Source: Bryobacter aggregatus MPL3 (GTDB lineage Bacteria > Acidobacteriota > Terriglobia > Bryobacterales > Bryobacteraceae). From it: 64,000 nt of DNA. The translations under genes and the position numbers were made by a program. The notes beneath the pieces are model-generated. The model was not told the origin of the DNA and did no database searches. It was given only the letters and a program-made list of their open reading frames with translations. Of the stretch, positions 28,694 to 37,927 are shown in pieces (position 1 is the stretch's first letter; each line of letters begins with the position of its first letter). Location: positions 3,286,001 through 3,350,000 of the forward strand of contig NZ_JNIF01000003.1 of NCBI RefSeq assembly GCF_000702445.1, given 5' to 3'.

Positions 28694-31600
28694 TTAAAAG
28701 TACAGCTTGAGACCAAGCTGCAATTGACGGGGAGTGTTCAGCAAATCACTAGACGACGTGAGTTGTCCAAACTGTGCGGACTGGATCTGCAAGTTGCCGG
28801 TGCCGAAGCGCTGGCGATTGAAGACGTTGAAGGCTTCCGCCCGGAAGTCGAGACGAATACTTTCCGTAAAGACAAAGGACTTGGCTACCGAGATGTTCTC
28901 ATTCAGATTGGCCATCTGGCGGAACTTCGGGTTGTAACGGGTGGAATTGCCAAAGTTCTGCGTGGTGCCCGCATACATGGTTCCATTTTGGCTTGGAAAG
29001 AAGGATGCAGGCTGGACGAAGCGATCCACCGACGGATCAAAGTTGCTGCTCGCTTGTGTGCCGCGCCAGTTGTCATAGGTAGAGATGGTGGCGCGATTGG
29101 CGCCGGCGAACAGGACGCTGGGGGTGCCAACGGAGGTGCTCACGCGAAGCGGTTGGCCGCTGGCGTAATAACCGATGCCGCTGATGCGCCATCCGCCCAA
29201 TGCCGTTGCCGAGAAGCCCCGATTCATCCACTTCTTTCCCTTACCAAAGGGAAGCTCATAGATTGACGAGAACTTCACGTTGTGTGTGACGTCGTACTGG
29301 CCAATCGATTTCTCGAGGCCGCGATTGTATTGGTCCATGGCCGAGACACCCGGCCCCCAGTAAGAATCGGAATCGGTCAAGAGCTTTGAGAACACATACG
29401 ATGCGTTCACGGTCAAGCCATTGCTCGAACGCTTCTCAAAGCGAATAATCCCGGCATGATAGGTGGAGTGTCCGCTATGATCGCCGCCACCGTTATAGGT
29501 GTCGATGCTGTTGTACTGCGGAAAGGGGCGGAGTGCGCGGCCTACGGTCGCGCCAGTTCCCCACCAGCCGTCCTGTGCCGGACCGCTGCTGTTGGTGAAG
29601 TTCGGGTAAGGGGACTTCACGCCGCTTGCGATGCCAGCCGGGGAGTTGACCAGGCTGTTCAGCGTCGCAAAGCCATACTGTGTGAGGTAGCGTGGATCCA
29701 CCTGATTGATATTCAACAACTGGGACTGCAGATGGGATCCGGCGCTTGCATTGTAGGAGACCTCAATCAAGCTGCCTGCATTGAGCTGACGCTGGATCGA
29801 GAGATTCCAGGCGTTGATCTCGGGAAGCTTGGTTGCTTCCTTGCCCTGCCACCATGGAATATTGTCTTTGTTGGCAAAGGATGGATCGATGAAGGGCGGA
29901 ATCGGGTAGCTCGGGAAACCATCTTTCAGGATCATGTTCGGCTGAACACCGTTGGTCCCGTTGCTGGGCACACTGTAGGTCTGCGTAAAACCGCGTTGGT
30001 GTGTCGATCCAGATACGGTGGTCACCGCGCTGAAGGTGCGACCGCCAGACATGCGAATCACGGTCTTGTCATTCAACTGATAAGCGAATCCTAAGCGCGG
30101 GCCAAACCCGCCATAGGAACCGTCTGCGAGTGTCCGGGTTCCTTCACGGCCTGGACCTTTGCCTGCGTAAATCAATGCTCCAGGAATGTTCCCTGCTCGT
30201 GGATTCAGGACCGTGGGTGAGAAGTCACTCCACATGTCATTCAGCCCCGTCGGAGGGAGTTGTACTTCCCAACGAAGTCCATAGTTCACTGTGAGCTTGC
30301 GGTTGACGCGCCAGTCGTCTTGGATGTAACCGGCATAGTAAGGCCATTGCTGTCCGATAAATCGGATGGTATCGATGGAGCCGCCATTCGCGTATCCGAG
30401 CAGGAAGGAGGCAAAGCTGGCTCCGCCGAGGTTCGGATCGTTTCCGTTCGGCACACCCGTATTCTGATAGCTGAAGCTGGCGCAGCCGGAGATGCACTGC
30501 CGCCCAAAACCGTTGTAGTGGCTGATCTGCATCATGCCGCCGATCTTGATCGTATGCGCGTTCTTCACCCAGGTGAAGTCGTTGTTATACGAGTAGATTG
30601 TATTCTCGCTACCGTTGTTGGCCGGGCCGCCCCAGGAGGACAGATCGCTAAAGCTCAAGTTCAGCAGGTTCTGGCCGCAGTCGGGGACATTGGCGAGGCA
30701 GACTTTGTCCTTCCAGTTGATGCCGCTCTTGATCGTGGCCTGTGGCGGATCATGATTCTCGCGCCAGTTGTTGGCGCCGGCATAGAAATGATTCAGCATC
30801 GTCGGGCTGAGGGTCCAATCCCAGCTCATCCGATAGACATCGCTATTGCGTTGCGTATCGTTGTAGGTGGTGTAGTTGCCGGGCAACGTCGCCGGACCAT
30901 TGGCCCCAGGAACTTCAGCCGCACGGTTATAACCGTAGTAGCCCGAAATGCGATGCTTCTCGTTAAAGACGTGGTCGCCTTTCGCGCTGAACTTCGTATT
31001 TGGCGTCAAGGCCGAGCCGTTCGCGATGAAGTAGTTGTTTCTGACATAAGCAATCGTTCCTGGCCGGGCTCCGTTATTCGGGAGAATGGGCGAACCGTAG
31101 GCGGAAAGTGCATTCTTTGCAATTGGGTCAAACAGTGCTGCTGGAACCTTGTTGTTCGGAAATGGCGTCCGCGTATAGGTGCCATCGGCATTTCTCACCT
31201 GTGAAGTGGGATCGTAGATGGGCACTTGGACAACCTGCCCCGCCGTGTTGGTGGTGACCCAGTTCGAGAAATCGCCGCCGTACATTTCTGAGGTCGGGAC
31301 TGTATTGGTGACTCCTGTTGCTCCGACGCGATTCCGGAACGCTTCGTAGTTCACAAAGAAGAAGGTCTTATCGGTACCGTTGTAGACCTTCGGAATACGC
31401 ACCGGCCCACCGAGGCTGGCACCGTAATCATTCTGCTTGTAGATCGGCTTCGCGATGCCCTGGCGATTGTTGAACCAGTTGTTCGCATCAAAGGCGTTGT
31501 TCCGTAGGAACTCATACACGGAGCCATGGAACTGATTGGTGCCGCTCTTCGATACGAAGTTCATCACGCCGCCGCCGGCGTGTCCGTACTCTGCCTTAAA

Positions 31601-32275
31601 TCCATTCGTATCCACCGAGAATTCAGTGAGCGCTTCGACAGATGGCGCGTTCACTGCAACCCAGCTCTGGCTGAGTGCGCGCGTCGTATTGGCTGAAACT
31701 CCATCCAGATTCGTACCATAGCTGGCGGCCTGTCCGCCGCCCAGAATAAACCCATTGTCCCCGCCGAGCTGCTTGGCTTCGGGGGTCGTGGTGGCAAGGT
31801 CAAAAGGACTTCGTAGGGTGCCACCGACAACGAGGGGCAACTCGTCCACCATCTTGTTGGTGACGTTTGTAGAAGATTTTGCGCTATCGACGGAAAGCTG
31901 CAGGCCGCTGGCCTGAATCTCAATTGCGGTTCCCGTCGAACCGACTTCGAGCGTCACGTCCGCTCGGACAGAGGAGGCTGAATTCAAAATCAAACCATTG
32001 ACCACCGCTGGACGAAACCCCTTGGCCTCCACTCGAACCGTGTAGGTTCCCACGGAAAGACTCGGTGCGGTGAAATCTCCGGTCTGCCCAGTGGCGACGG
32101 TCACGACGGTGTTATTGGCTGTATTGGTGACGGTGACTTTGGCATCGGGAACGATAGCACCTGAGCTATCTTTTACCGAGCCGACGATAGTTCCACGTTC
32201 CGATTGACAGTACGCGGGGGTGAGAGAGAGGAGTGTTACAGCAAGGGGCAGTAAGGCCCTCAGAAGTTTTGACAT
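28694..32275 (-). CDS. Oar-like TonB-dependent receptor with carboxypeptidase-regulatory domain
   Basis: The 1193-residue outer-membrane protein has a signal peptide (about 1-23). A CarboxypepD_reg-like domain (about 27-108, GTIVGSVKDSSGAIVPDAKV and VGTYTVRVEAKGF) and a plug-like region follow. A very large beta-barrel then runs to a terminal aromatic residue (LQLGLKLYF), as required for barrel insertion. This layout is the acidobacterial Oar-like family, thought to import large glycans or to help adhesion. No TonB box was identified by eye. There is no SusD or glycoside hydrolase beside it, so it is orphan with respect to substrate. A promoter and a terminator flank it, so it is probably transcribed alone. 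Confidence 0.95.
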   Translation of the reverse strand: MSKLLRALLPLAVTLLSLTPAYCQSERGTIVGSVKDSSGAIVPDAKVTVTNTANNTVVTVATGQTGDFTAPSLSVGTYTVRVEAKGFRPAVVNGLILNSASSVRADVTLEVGSTGTAIEIQASGLQLSVDSAKSSTNVTNKMVDELPLVVGGTLRSPFDLATTTPEAKQLGGDNGFILGGGQAASYGTNLDGVSANTTRALSQSWVAVNAPSVEALTEFSVDTNGFKAEYGHAGGGVMNFVSKSGTNQFHGSVYEFLRNNAFDANNWFNNRQGIAKPIYKQNDYGASLGGPVRIPKVYNGTDKTFFFVNYEAFRNRVGATGVTNTVPTSEMYGGDFSNWVTTNTAGQVVQVPIYDPTSQVRNADGTYTRTPFPNNKVPAALFDPIAKNALSAYGSPILPNNGARPGTIAYVRNNYFIANGSALTPNTKFSAKGDHVFNEKHRISGYYGYNRAAEVPGANGPATLPGNYTTYNDTQRNSDVYRMSWDWTLSPTMLNHFYAGANNWRENHDPPQATIKSGINWKDKVCLANVPDCGQNLLNLSFSDLSSWGGPANNGSENTIYSYNNDFTWVKNAHTIKIGGMMQISHYNGFGRQCISGCASFSYQNTGVPNGNDPNLGGASFASFLLGYANGGSIDTIRFIGQQWPYYAGYIQDDWRVNRKLTVNYGLRWEVQLPPTGLNDMWSDFSPTVLNPRAGNIPGALIYAGKGPGREGTRTLADGSYGGFGPRLGFAYQLNDKTVIRMSGGRTFSAVTTVSGSTHQRGFTQTYSVPSNGTNGVQPNMILKDGFPSYPIPPFIDPSFANKDNIPWWQGKEATKLPEINAWNLSIQRQLNAGSLIEVSYNASAGSHLQSQLLNINQVDPRYLTQYGFATLNSLVNSPAGIASGVKSPYPNFTNSSGPAQDGWWGTGATVGRALRPFPQYNSIDTYNGGGDHSGHSTYHAGIIRFEKRSSNGLTVNASYVFSKLLTDSDSYWGPGVSAMDQYNRGLEKSIGQYDVTHNVKFSSIYELPFGKGKKWMNRGFSATALGGWRISGIGYYASGQPLRVSTSVGTPSVLFAGANRATISTYDNWRGTQASSNFDPSVDRFVQPASFFPSQNGTMYAGTTQNFGNSTRYNPKFRQMANLNENISVAKSFVFTESIRLDFRAEAFNVFNRQRFGTGNLQIQSAQFGQLTSSSDLLNTPRQLQLGLKLYF

Positions 32276-32305
32276 ACGTGCGATCCCCGTAAGGAATTTG
32301 AGGAA

Positions 32306-32334
32306 ATCATATAAGTGATCACCAATATGCGCAA
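32306..32334 (-). promoter_or_regulatory. Sigma70-type promoter for the TonB-dependent receptor
   Basis: On the minus strand TTGCGC (32329-32334) and TATGAT (32306-32311) are separated by exactly 17 bases. The spacer contains a perfect GTGATCAC palindrome. The predicted start lies about 24 bases before the ATG at 32275. Confidence 0.55.
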
Positions 32335-32345
32335 CGGTACGGATA

Positions 32346-32762
32346 TTAAATTTCTATGGAGGCAGTGGCCCGCGCAAAGGCAATGCGCAGGGCAAGCGGC
32401 TCAAGCGGAACCAGGACTCCGGCGGCTCTGAGCTTCCCATTGGAGGTGGGAGTGAACTGCTTCGGGTCCCAGTATTGACGGAAGCGAGGACCCGGAAACC
32501 AAGTTAAGTCCTTTGTTTCTGGAGGATGCTGCACTCGCCATACAATATGGACACGCAACTTGGTCCGCTGAAATTCCTGCACGATATGCAGGAGTTGATC
32601 GAGATCCGAAGGCCGGATGTCAGATTCTATCGTATAGATTAAAGATTCTTCTTGAATCGGTTTTTCCAGGATGGTGAGACCATCTTGCTCCACCGGAGTG
32701 AGCCCAGGTTGGGGTGTACAGGAAGCGACCAGGAAGAAGAGCAGGAGAGCGGGAAGTCTCAC
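32346..32762 (-). CDS. Hypothetical lipoprotein
   Basis: The 138-residue protein has a lipobox LVASC (cysteine at about residue 15) after a hydrophobic leader, so it is probably a periplasmic lipoprotein. The body (SLIYTIESDIRPSDLDQLLHI, LRVHIVWRVQ) alternates strands and helices, but I do not recognise the family. Its start overlaps the stop of the TPR gene (4 bp), which makes it the last gene of the HemQ unit. Confidence 0.75.
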   Translation of the reverse strand: MRLPALLLFFLVASCTPQPGLTPVEQDGLTILEKPIQEESLIYTIESDIRPSDLDQLLHIVQEFQRTKLRVHIVWRVQHPPETKDLTWFPGPRFRQYWDPKQFTPTSNGKLRAAGVLVPLEPLALRIAFARATASIEI

Positions 32763-33694
32763 GCGCGCAGACGAGCCTCAAATTCCCGCTTATAGAGCTC
32801 CAATCGCTGTGGTTTGAGAAAGCGATAACGTGGGTCGCCGAGTTCGGCGAATTCGCTACGGGCTTCGTCCTTGCGCTTCGAGTCCAACAGAATATTGGCG
32901 ACCTCGCGGCGGTAGAGATGATTGGTGGGGAACTCGCCTGCGAGCGCGCGCATGATGGCGAGGGCGCTCTTGGGACGATCCTCCCGGCGGTCGACCAGTG
33001 CGAGCAAGACCTGCGCTTCTACCTTGGCGCGCAGACCTTTTGCGGCCACCATGCGCAGGCCATTGAGGCCTTTCTCCCGGTCTCCGCTGAACCCAACCAG
33101 AAATCCAAGTGCTTTCAAATAGATGGGGAGATTTCCGACCACGTACTCGTGGATGCTGGGCACCAGCATCGCGTCAATGAGCGTTTTGTCCTTCTCGAGG
33201 GCCTGGGTATGGAGGGTACGTGCCTCTCCTCCGGTCTTCAACGCGGCGCGCCACTCTTTGTCCACGAGAAGCGCAAGATTCGCCCGGTTCGTGTAGGCTT
33301 CGCCAAGGGTATAGAGTGCTTCGGCGCTGTTTGGATTTTTGGCGATGCGGGCGCGCGAGATCGATTCCGCTTTGCTGAGTGCTGCAAGAAAACGGGACCG
33401 GTCGCTGGTAGACATCGCCACCTTGGGCTTGTGGAGGTAGTCCGAAACGCTCAGGGCGACAGCGCCGTCGAGCGCGTCCGCCCGGAATAGGGTGCGGAAG
33501 AGCAACGCAGACGCGAGAAAGTTATGCGAATCGCCATCGGCCTCTGGCTCCAGGCTCTGCGCCTCGAAAACCTCGATCGCTCGATCGTAATCGAGATTGT
33601 AGAGGCTATGGAAGCCAGGCGTGTGGCGGTAATCTTCGGCCGCGGGCGCGGCGAAGGCTGCCAAACCGGTTGCCAGGAAAGCGCGTCTCCTCAT
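32759..33694 (-). CDS. Exported TPR-like protein
   Basis: The 311-residue protein has a twin-arginine-like N-terminus (MRRRAFLATGLAAFAAPAA) and then helix-turn-helix repeats resembling TPRs (ALYTLGEAYTNRANLAL and AQVLLALVDRREDRPKSAL). It probably sits in the periplasm as a scaffold. Start and stop overlap the neighbouring genes by 4 bp, so it is translated with HemQ and the lipoprotein. No function is known; the conserved order would be the main clue. Confidence 0.75.
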   Translation of the reverse strand: MRRRAFLATGLAAFAAPAAEDYRHTPGFHSLYNLDYDRAIEVFEAQSLEPEADGDSHNFLASALLFRTLFRADALDGAVALSVSDYLHKPKVAMSTSDRSRFLAALSKAESISRARIAKNPNSAEALYTLGEAYTNRANLALLVDKEWRAALKTGGEARTLHTQALEKDKTLIDAMLVPSIHEYVVGNLPIYLKALGFLVGFSGDREKGLNGLRMVAAKGLRAKVEAQVLLALVDRREDRPKSALAIMRALAGEFPTNHLYRREVANILLDSKRKDEARSEFAELGDPRYRFLKPQRLELYKREFEARLRA

Positions 33695-34497
33695 ATGGTT
33701 AAGAGTGTTTTCAACCTTTCATGGTTGCAGCGAATTCCAAGATAGAAAGTGCCGAACTTGGCGTAGATGGCGCTCACCGGGTCAAAGCGCATTTCATAGA
33801 TGAGTTTCTTGAAGACGAGCGCGTCGTCGGAGAACAGATCGACCCCCCACTCCCAATCGTCGAAGCCAATCGAGCCGCTGATGATCTGCTTGACCTCTCC
33901 GGCATAGCGGCGTCCGATCATGCCGTGTTCGTGCATCAGGCGGGCCCGCTCCTCGAGCGGCAACATGTACCAGTTCTTCGCTTCGCCGCGCAGCCGGTCC
34001 ATCGGGTAGAAGCAGCAATATTGGAAGGGCGGAATTTCGGGATAGATGCGCGGGGCCATCGCCACCTTCTGGCGCTCAATGGTTTCTGCGACCCCTTCCT
34101 TCCAGCCCGGACCGTTCGGTGCGATCCCTTTTTCGAGCAATCCGCCGTAGACCTTGGCCGTGCTTTCATAGAGCCCCAGTTCGACAATGCTGACGTAGGA
34201 ACTGGTCTGCTGGCAATAGTCCCAGATGCGGAGTTTCCGGATCGCCCACTCGGTCTCGCCCAGTTCTTCGAATCCGGCGCGGAAGTGCACCAGCATAAAG
34301 TCTGCTTTGTGCCCAAACATACTGAAAAGGCCTGTTCCGGCGCCCATGCCTTCGAGGGTGCTGGTCAGTTCGTCGATCAACTCGTTGCGCGTTTCCTGGG
34401 TCAGGCCGCGCCATGCGCTCCAGGAGATCTGAAACATCTGGTGAAGTACCGCCGAGCCTTCGAGGGTAAGGGGTAAAGGCGGTAGTGGGAAACTCAT
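33691..34497 (-). CDS. hemQ: Coproheme decarboxylase (HemQ/ChdC)
   Basis: The 268-residue chlorite-dismutase-family enzyme converts coproheme III to heme b with hydrogen peroxide, the last step of the coproporphyrin-dependent heme route. Aligning by eye with Geobacillus ChdC at a constant offset of 19 places Tyr164, His191 (proximal heme ligand) and Gln204 on Tyr145, His172 and Gln185. Lys149 corresponds to Arg168. The stretch ISGSIGFDDWEWGVDLFSDD is typical. The start is ATG 34497; a longer frame crosses the divergent DMT gene. It is first in a unit with a TPR protein and a lipoprotein. Confidence 0.93.
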   Translation of the reverse strand: MSFPLPPLPLTLEGSAVLHQMFQISWSAWRGLTQETRNELIDELTSTLEGMGAGTGLFSMFGHKADFMLVHFRAGFEELGETEWAIRKLRIWDYCQQTSSYVSIVELGLYESTAKVYGGLLEKGIAPNGPGWKEGVAETIERQKVAMAPRIYPEIPPFQYCCFYPMDRLRGEAKNWYMLPLEERARLMHEHGMIGRRYAGEVKQIISGSIGFDDWEWGVDLFSDDALVFKKLIYEMRFDPVSAIYAKFGTFYLGIRCNHERLKTLLTI

Positions 34498-34509
34498 AGT
34501 TTGATTATG
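34495..34509. promoter_or_regulatory. Interlocked -10-like hexamers between hemQ and the DMT gene
   Basis: CATAGT (34495-34500) ends 6 bases before ATG 34507 on the plus strand, and CATAAT (34504-34509, minus) ends 6 bases before ATG 34497 on the minus strand. Each hexamer overlaps the other gene's start codon. No convincing -35 boxes were found, so this is suggestive of leaderless starts only. Confidence 0.3.
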
Positions 34510-35415
34510 ACAATCGCGTTGGGGGATGAGGATGGACAAAGAAGATTATGGTTGGGTTCGTTGTTTGCGGCACTCGGGGCACTGGGCTTTGCCGCCAAAG
34601 CAATTCTGATCAAACTCGCCTATCGCATTGCGCCCATTGATTCGACCACCATCCTGGCATTGCGGGTGCTGCTGTCGGTTCCAGCCTTTTTATTGATGGC
34701 TTGGCATGGTGGGGGCGATTCGCTCTCGAGGCGCGATAAGTGGATGCTTGTCTGGCTCGGCTTCACTGGCTATTACCTGGCGAGCTTCTTCGATTTCTGG
34801 GGGCTCCAATTCGTGACCGCCGCTCTGGAACGCCTGATTCTCTTCACCTATCCCGGGCTCGTCCTGCTCTTCAATGCGCTGATCTACAAAAAGAAAATCG
34901 GGCTCAAAGAGTATGGGGCTCTATTGCTCTCGTGGCTGGGGATCGGCCTAGTCTTCTCCCACGATATCGCTTCGAGCCCGCAGCCCGACGCGGTCTGGAA
35001 AGGCGCGGGGCTGGTATTTTTGTCTTCGATCACTTATGCGCTCTACCTGATCGGCAGTAGCCAGGTGATCCATCGCATCGGAACCGTACGCCTCACCGGG
35101 ATTGTGGTCTCGGTGGCGGCGGGCTTCATCGTCGCGCACTTTTCGTTGACGCACCCGCTTGGCGATCTGATCCAACCCACGCCGATCTACTGGCTCGCGT
35201 TGGCGCTGGCGATCTTTTCCACGATTCTTCCGATCTACTTCACCTCGGAAGGGATCAAACGTCTCGGTGCGAATCGCGTTTCCATCGTGGCGTCGATCGG
35301 GCCGGTGTTTACGATCTGGCTTGGCTATCTTTTTCTAAACGAACCCGTCAGCGCCACCCAGCTTTCGGGCACTGGGCTGGTGCTGGCGGGTGTTTTGCTG
35401 GTTTCGATGCGCTAG
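34507..35415 (+). CDS. EamA/DMT-family transporter
   Basis: The 302-residue protein has ten predicted transmembrane helices in two EamA repeats. Examples are LFAALGALGFAAKAILIKLA and, in the second half, FLSSITYALYLIGSSQVI and IASIGPVFTIWLGYLFLNEP, the usual end of the second repeat. Such proteins export metabolites; the substrate is unknown. The start at 34507 is 9 bp from the hemQ start on the other strand. Its stop shares CTAG with the stop of the Usp gene. Confidence 0.9.
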   Translation: MTIALGDEDGQRRLWLGSLFAALGALGFAAKAILIKLAYRIAPIDSTTILALRVLLSVPAFLLMAWHGGGDSLSRRDKWMLVWLGFTGYYLASFFDFWGLQFVTAALERLILFTYPGLVLLFNALIYKKKIGLKEYGALLLSWLGIGLVFSHDIASSPQPDAVWKGAGLVFLSSITYALYLIGSSQVIHRIGTVRLTGIVVSVAAGFIVAHFSLTHPLGDLIQPTPIYWLALALAIFSTILPIYFTSEGIKRLGANRVSIVASIGPVFTIWLGYLFLNEPVSATQLSGTGLVLAGVLLVSMR

Positions 35416-36269
35416 ACGCTGAGGATCGGAACTCCGCTCTCCCGAATGATTGCGAGAGTCTGTGTGCGGAGCGCGGCGAACCCCGAAGAAGTGCTGCGGC
35501 CAATGACGACGACGTCCGCTTTGGCGCGACGGGCCAGCGAGGCGACGGTCTTGCCGGGATCGCCTGTTTCGACCATGGTCTCTACACCGGGCAGATCGCG
35601 CGTGAGTTCGTTCAAGCGTTGTTGGATGGCTGCCTCAAAGTGCAGCTCGTGCGCGGCTTCAAAGCTGCCGCCGACATGGCTCGTCAGGCCCGTGACGGCG
35701 TGAATCACAACGAGTTTGGCGCGCAGCGCGGTGGCCAGTTCCTGGGCCTGTGCGATGACACGGGGCGAACTGCTGCTCAGATCCACTGCGGCTGCCACCG
35801 TATCGAATGGAATGTCCTCCAGCTTGGGTTTCTCCATATGCGCGCCTGTGAACACAGGGCAGAGCGATTCGTTCAACACCTTCGAGGTCACGCTGCCCAG
35901 AAGGAAGCGGCGGAAGGGTCCGTAGCCGTGGGTGGGCAGAACGATCCAATCCACCTGGCGCTCCGCGGCATAAGAAACGATTCGTTCGCTCGGAAAGCCT
36001 TCGAGAATCACTCGTTCGACGGGAAGGTCGTCAAGTTCTTCGAGGGCTGTCGTGTTCAGTTTTTCTCTGCCGAGCCGGAGGCGGGTGGAGGCAATTTCAT
36101 CGATAATCTGACCTCCTGCTTCAAGAACAGCGGATTCGTAGTCCGGGGGCGGGACTACGTGCAACATGATCGTCTCAAATGGGATCTTGCGGTGCAGCTG
36201 CTCGATATAATGCGCTGCGGCCTTATCGCGAGGCGAGAAGTCGACGGGGAGTAAAACTCGCTTGATCAT
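35412..36269 (-). CDS. Tandem universal stress protein (two Usp domains)
   Basis: The 285-residue cytoplasmic protein starts at ATG 36269, since GAAGG precedes it; the longer frame has no Shine-Dalgarno. The first Usp domain (about 1-140) begins IKRVLLPVDFS and ends LPTHGYGPFRRFLLGSVTSKVLNESLCPVF, the ATP-binding G-x2-G-x9-G-S/T motif. The second (about 150-285) is less typical, with VVVIGRSTSSGFAALRTQTLAIIRESGVPIL. Such proteins bind ATP and act in stress survival. Its stop overlaps that of the DMT gene. Confidence 0.92.
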   Translation of the reverse strand: MIKRVLLPVDFSPRDKAAAHYIEQLHRKIPFETIMLHVVPPPDYESAVLEAGGQIIDEIASTRLRLGREKLNTTALEELDDLPVERVILEGFPSERIVSYAAERQVDWIVLPTHGYGPFRRFLLGSVTSKVLNESLCPVFTGAHMEKPKLEDIPFDTVAAAVDLSSSSPRVIAQAQELATALRAKLVVIHAVTGLTSHVGGSFEAAHELHFEAAIQQRLNELTRDLPGVETMVETGDPGKTVASLARRAKADVVVIGRSTSSGFAALRTQTLAIIRESGVPILSV

Positions 36270-36360
36270 GCCTTCACCATATCGCATGGCGCAAAGTAAG
36301 GCAGATGAAAACTCCGCAATCTTTCTTCATCCCGGCGATGGCTTCGCGTACAATCGGCGC

Positions 36361-36669
36361 ATGCGCTTGATTGCTCGCACACTGACGATTGCCGCCCTTG
36401 CCGCGGCGATGATCTTTGCCCAGGACGCAAAGAAGATGGCTTCCAAGGCCGCCGATAAAATGGCGCCGAAGGCAACGGAACTGCTTGACCTCAACACGGC
36501 TTCGAAGGCGCAGCTTGAGGCTCTGCCTGGGATTGGCCCGAAGTATGCCGAGGCCATCACCAAGGGCCGGCCTTTTGCCCGCAAGGACGAACTGGTCACG
36601 AAGAAAGTGGTGCCCGACGCAACTTACGCGAAGATCAAGGATCTTGTCATCGCCAAGCAGGCAAAGTAG
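36361..36669 (+). CDS. Exported helix-hairpin-helix protein (ComEA-like)
   Basis: The 102-residue protein starts at ATG 36361 with a signal peptide (RLIARTLTIAALAAAMIFA, cleavage at about 20). After a Lys/Ala-rich linker, an HhH motif follows: LLDLNTASKAQLEALPGIGPKYAEAITKGRPF (about 41-72), as in ComEA. It would bind DNA without sequence specificity in the periplasm, possibly during DNA uptake. No other competence gene is near. The convergent amidohydrolase ends 4 bp away. Confidence 0.88.
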   Translation: MRLIARTLTIAALAAAMIFAQDAKKMASKAADKMAPKATELLDLNTASKAQLEALPGIGPKYAEAITKGRPFARKDELVTKKVVPDATYAKIKDLVIAKQAK

Positions 36670-36673
36670 CTTG

Positions 36674-37927
36674 CTACTTTCGGCTTAAGTAATCCACCAG
36701 AATCGCGGCGGCGGTCTTTACGCCAACCGGCAGTGCGGCTTCATCGATATCGAAGTCGGCTGTGTGAAGACCGCTGACGATCCCTCTTGCTTCGTTCCGA
36801 ATCCCCAACCACATCATTACGCCTGGAATCTGTTTCTGGAAGAGGCTGAAATCTTCCGCGCCCATCTGCGGCGCCACCTGCAGCACATTCGATTTTCCCA
36901 GCACACGCTCCAGGCTGGGCAGTGTCGCCTTGGTGAGATCCTCAGGGTTGGTCGTCACCGGATAAGCGGGCGTTTGCCAGGAATAGTCGGCCGTTGCGCC
37001 CATGATGCTGGTGCAGCCTTGCAGGGTCTGTTTGACATAGCTGCGGTAGGCCTCGCGAGTCTGCTCGTTGAAGGTGCGCAGCGTGCCTTCCATCTTGACG
37101 GTGTCGGCGATGATGTTGCCGCGGTCGCCGCCGTGGATGGTGCCAATCGTCAGCACGCTCGGCTCCACCGTATTGATCCGCCGGCTGTGGATGGTCTGCA
37201 GCATGTTGATGCATTGCGCCGCCGTCACCACCGCATCGGTGCCCAACTGCGGCGAGGCGCCATGGGCTTTTTGTCCCTTGATGGTGATGTCGACGGAATC
37301 GACACTGGCCAGAAAAGGCCCCACCGTGTAGCCCACTTTGCCTGCATCGAGCAGCGGAGAGGCATGGTAGGCGAAGATCGCCGAGGGCTTCGGATTCTCC
37401 AGCGCGCCCTGCTCAATCATCAGTTGCGCGCCAAAAGAAGCAACGTTTGAGACGCCTTCCTCAGCGGGCTGAAAGATGATTTTCACCGTGCCGGGGAGTT
37501 GATCGCGCAGCTTCACCAGCACCTCGGCCAAGCCGAGCGCAACGGTGATCACGCCGTCGTGGCCGCAGGCATGCTTGACGCCCGCGTTCCGGCTCTTATA
37601 GGGGACATCGAACTTTGATTCATCAATGGGTAGCGCGTCGATATCGGTGCGCCAGGCCACCACCGGGCCGGGCTTCTTGCCTCGGATCACGGCGACCACG
37701 CCATGCCCGGCAACATCCGTACGGATCTCGTCTACCTTTAATTCCCGCAGGCGGTCAGCAATGAACTTGCCTGTTCTGATTTCCTGATTCGAGAGTTCGG
37801 GGTGCATGTGGAGTTCCCGGCGGGTGTCCACCAGTTTCTGCTCGATCGCCGCTACTTCTTTCGCGACGATTGTGTCGAGGGACTGCGCGGCAAGAGAGCT
37901 CGCCAGGAGAAAGAGAAGAGATTTCAT
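36674..37927 (-). CDS. M20D amidohydrolase (hippurate/IAA-amino-acid hydrolase-like), exported
   Basis: The 417-residue protein has a signal peptide (about 1-15) and then the M20D peptidase fold. Metal-binding motifs are HACGHDGVITVALG, IIFQPAEEG, IFAYHASP and GAEDFSLFQKQIPG; HGVVA is near the N-terminus. Members hydrolyse N-acylated amino acids such as hippurate, N-acetyl-diaminopimelate or IAA conjugates using two metal ions. It is a close paralog of the upstream gene, and its ATG overlaps that gene's TAA. Confidence 0.93.
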   Translation of the reverse strand: MKSLLFLLASSLAAQSLDTIVAKEVAAIEQKLVDTRRELHMHPELSNQEIRTGKFIADRLRELKVDEIRTDVAGHGVVAVIRGKKPGPVVAWRTDIDALPIDESKFDVPYKSRNAGVKHACGHDGVITVALGLAEVLVKLRDQLPGTVKIIFQPAEEGVSNVASFGAQLMIEQGALENPKPSAIFAYHASPLLDAGKVGYTVGPFLASVDSVDITIKGQKAHGASPQLGTDAVVTAAQCINMLQTIHSRRINTVEPSVLTIGTIHGGDRGNIIADTVKMEGTLRTFNEQTREAYRSYVKQTLQGCTSIMGATADYSWQTPAYPVTTNPEDLTKATLPSLERVLGKSNVLQVAPQMGAEDFSLFQKQIPGVMMWLGIRNEARGIVSGLHTADFDIDEAALPVGVKTAAAILVDYLSRK

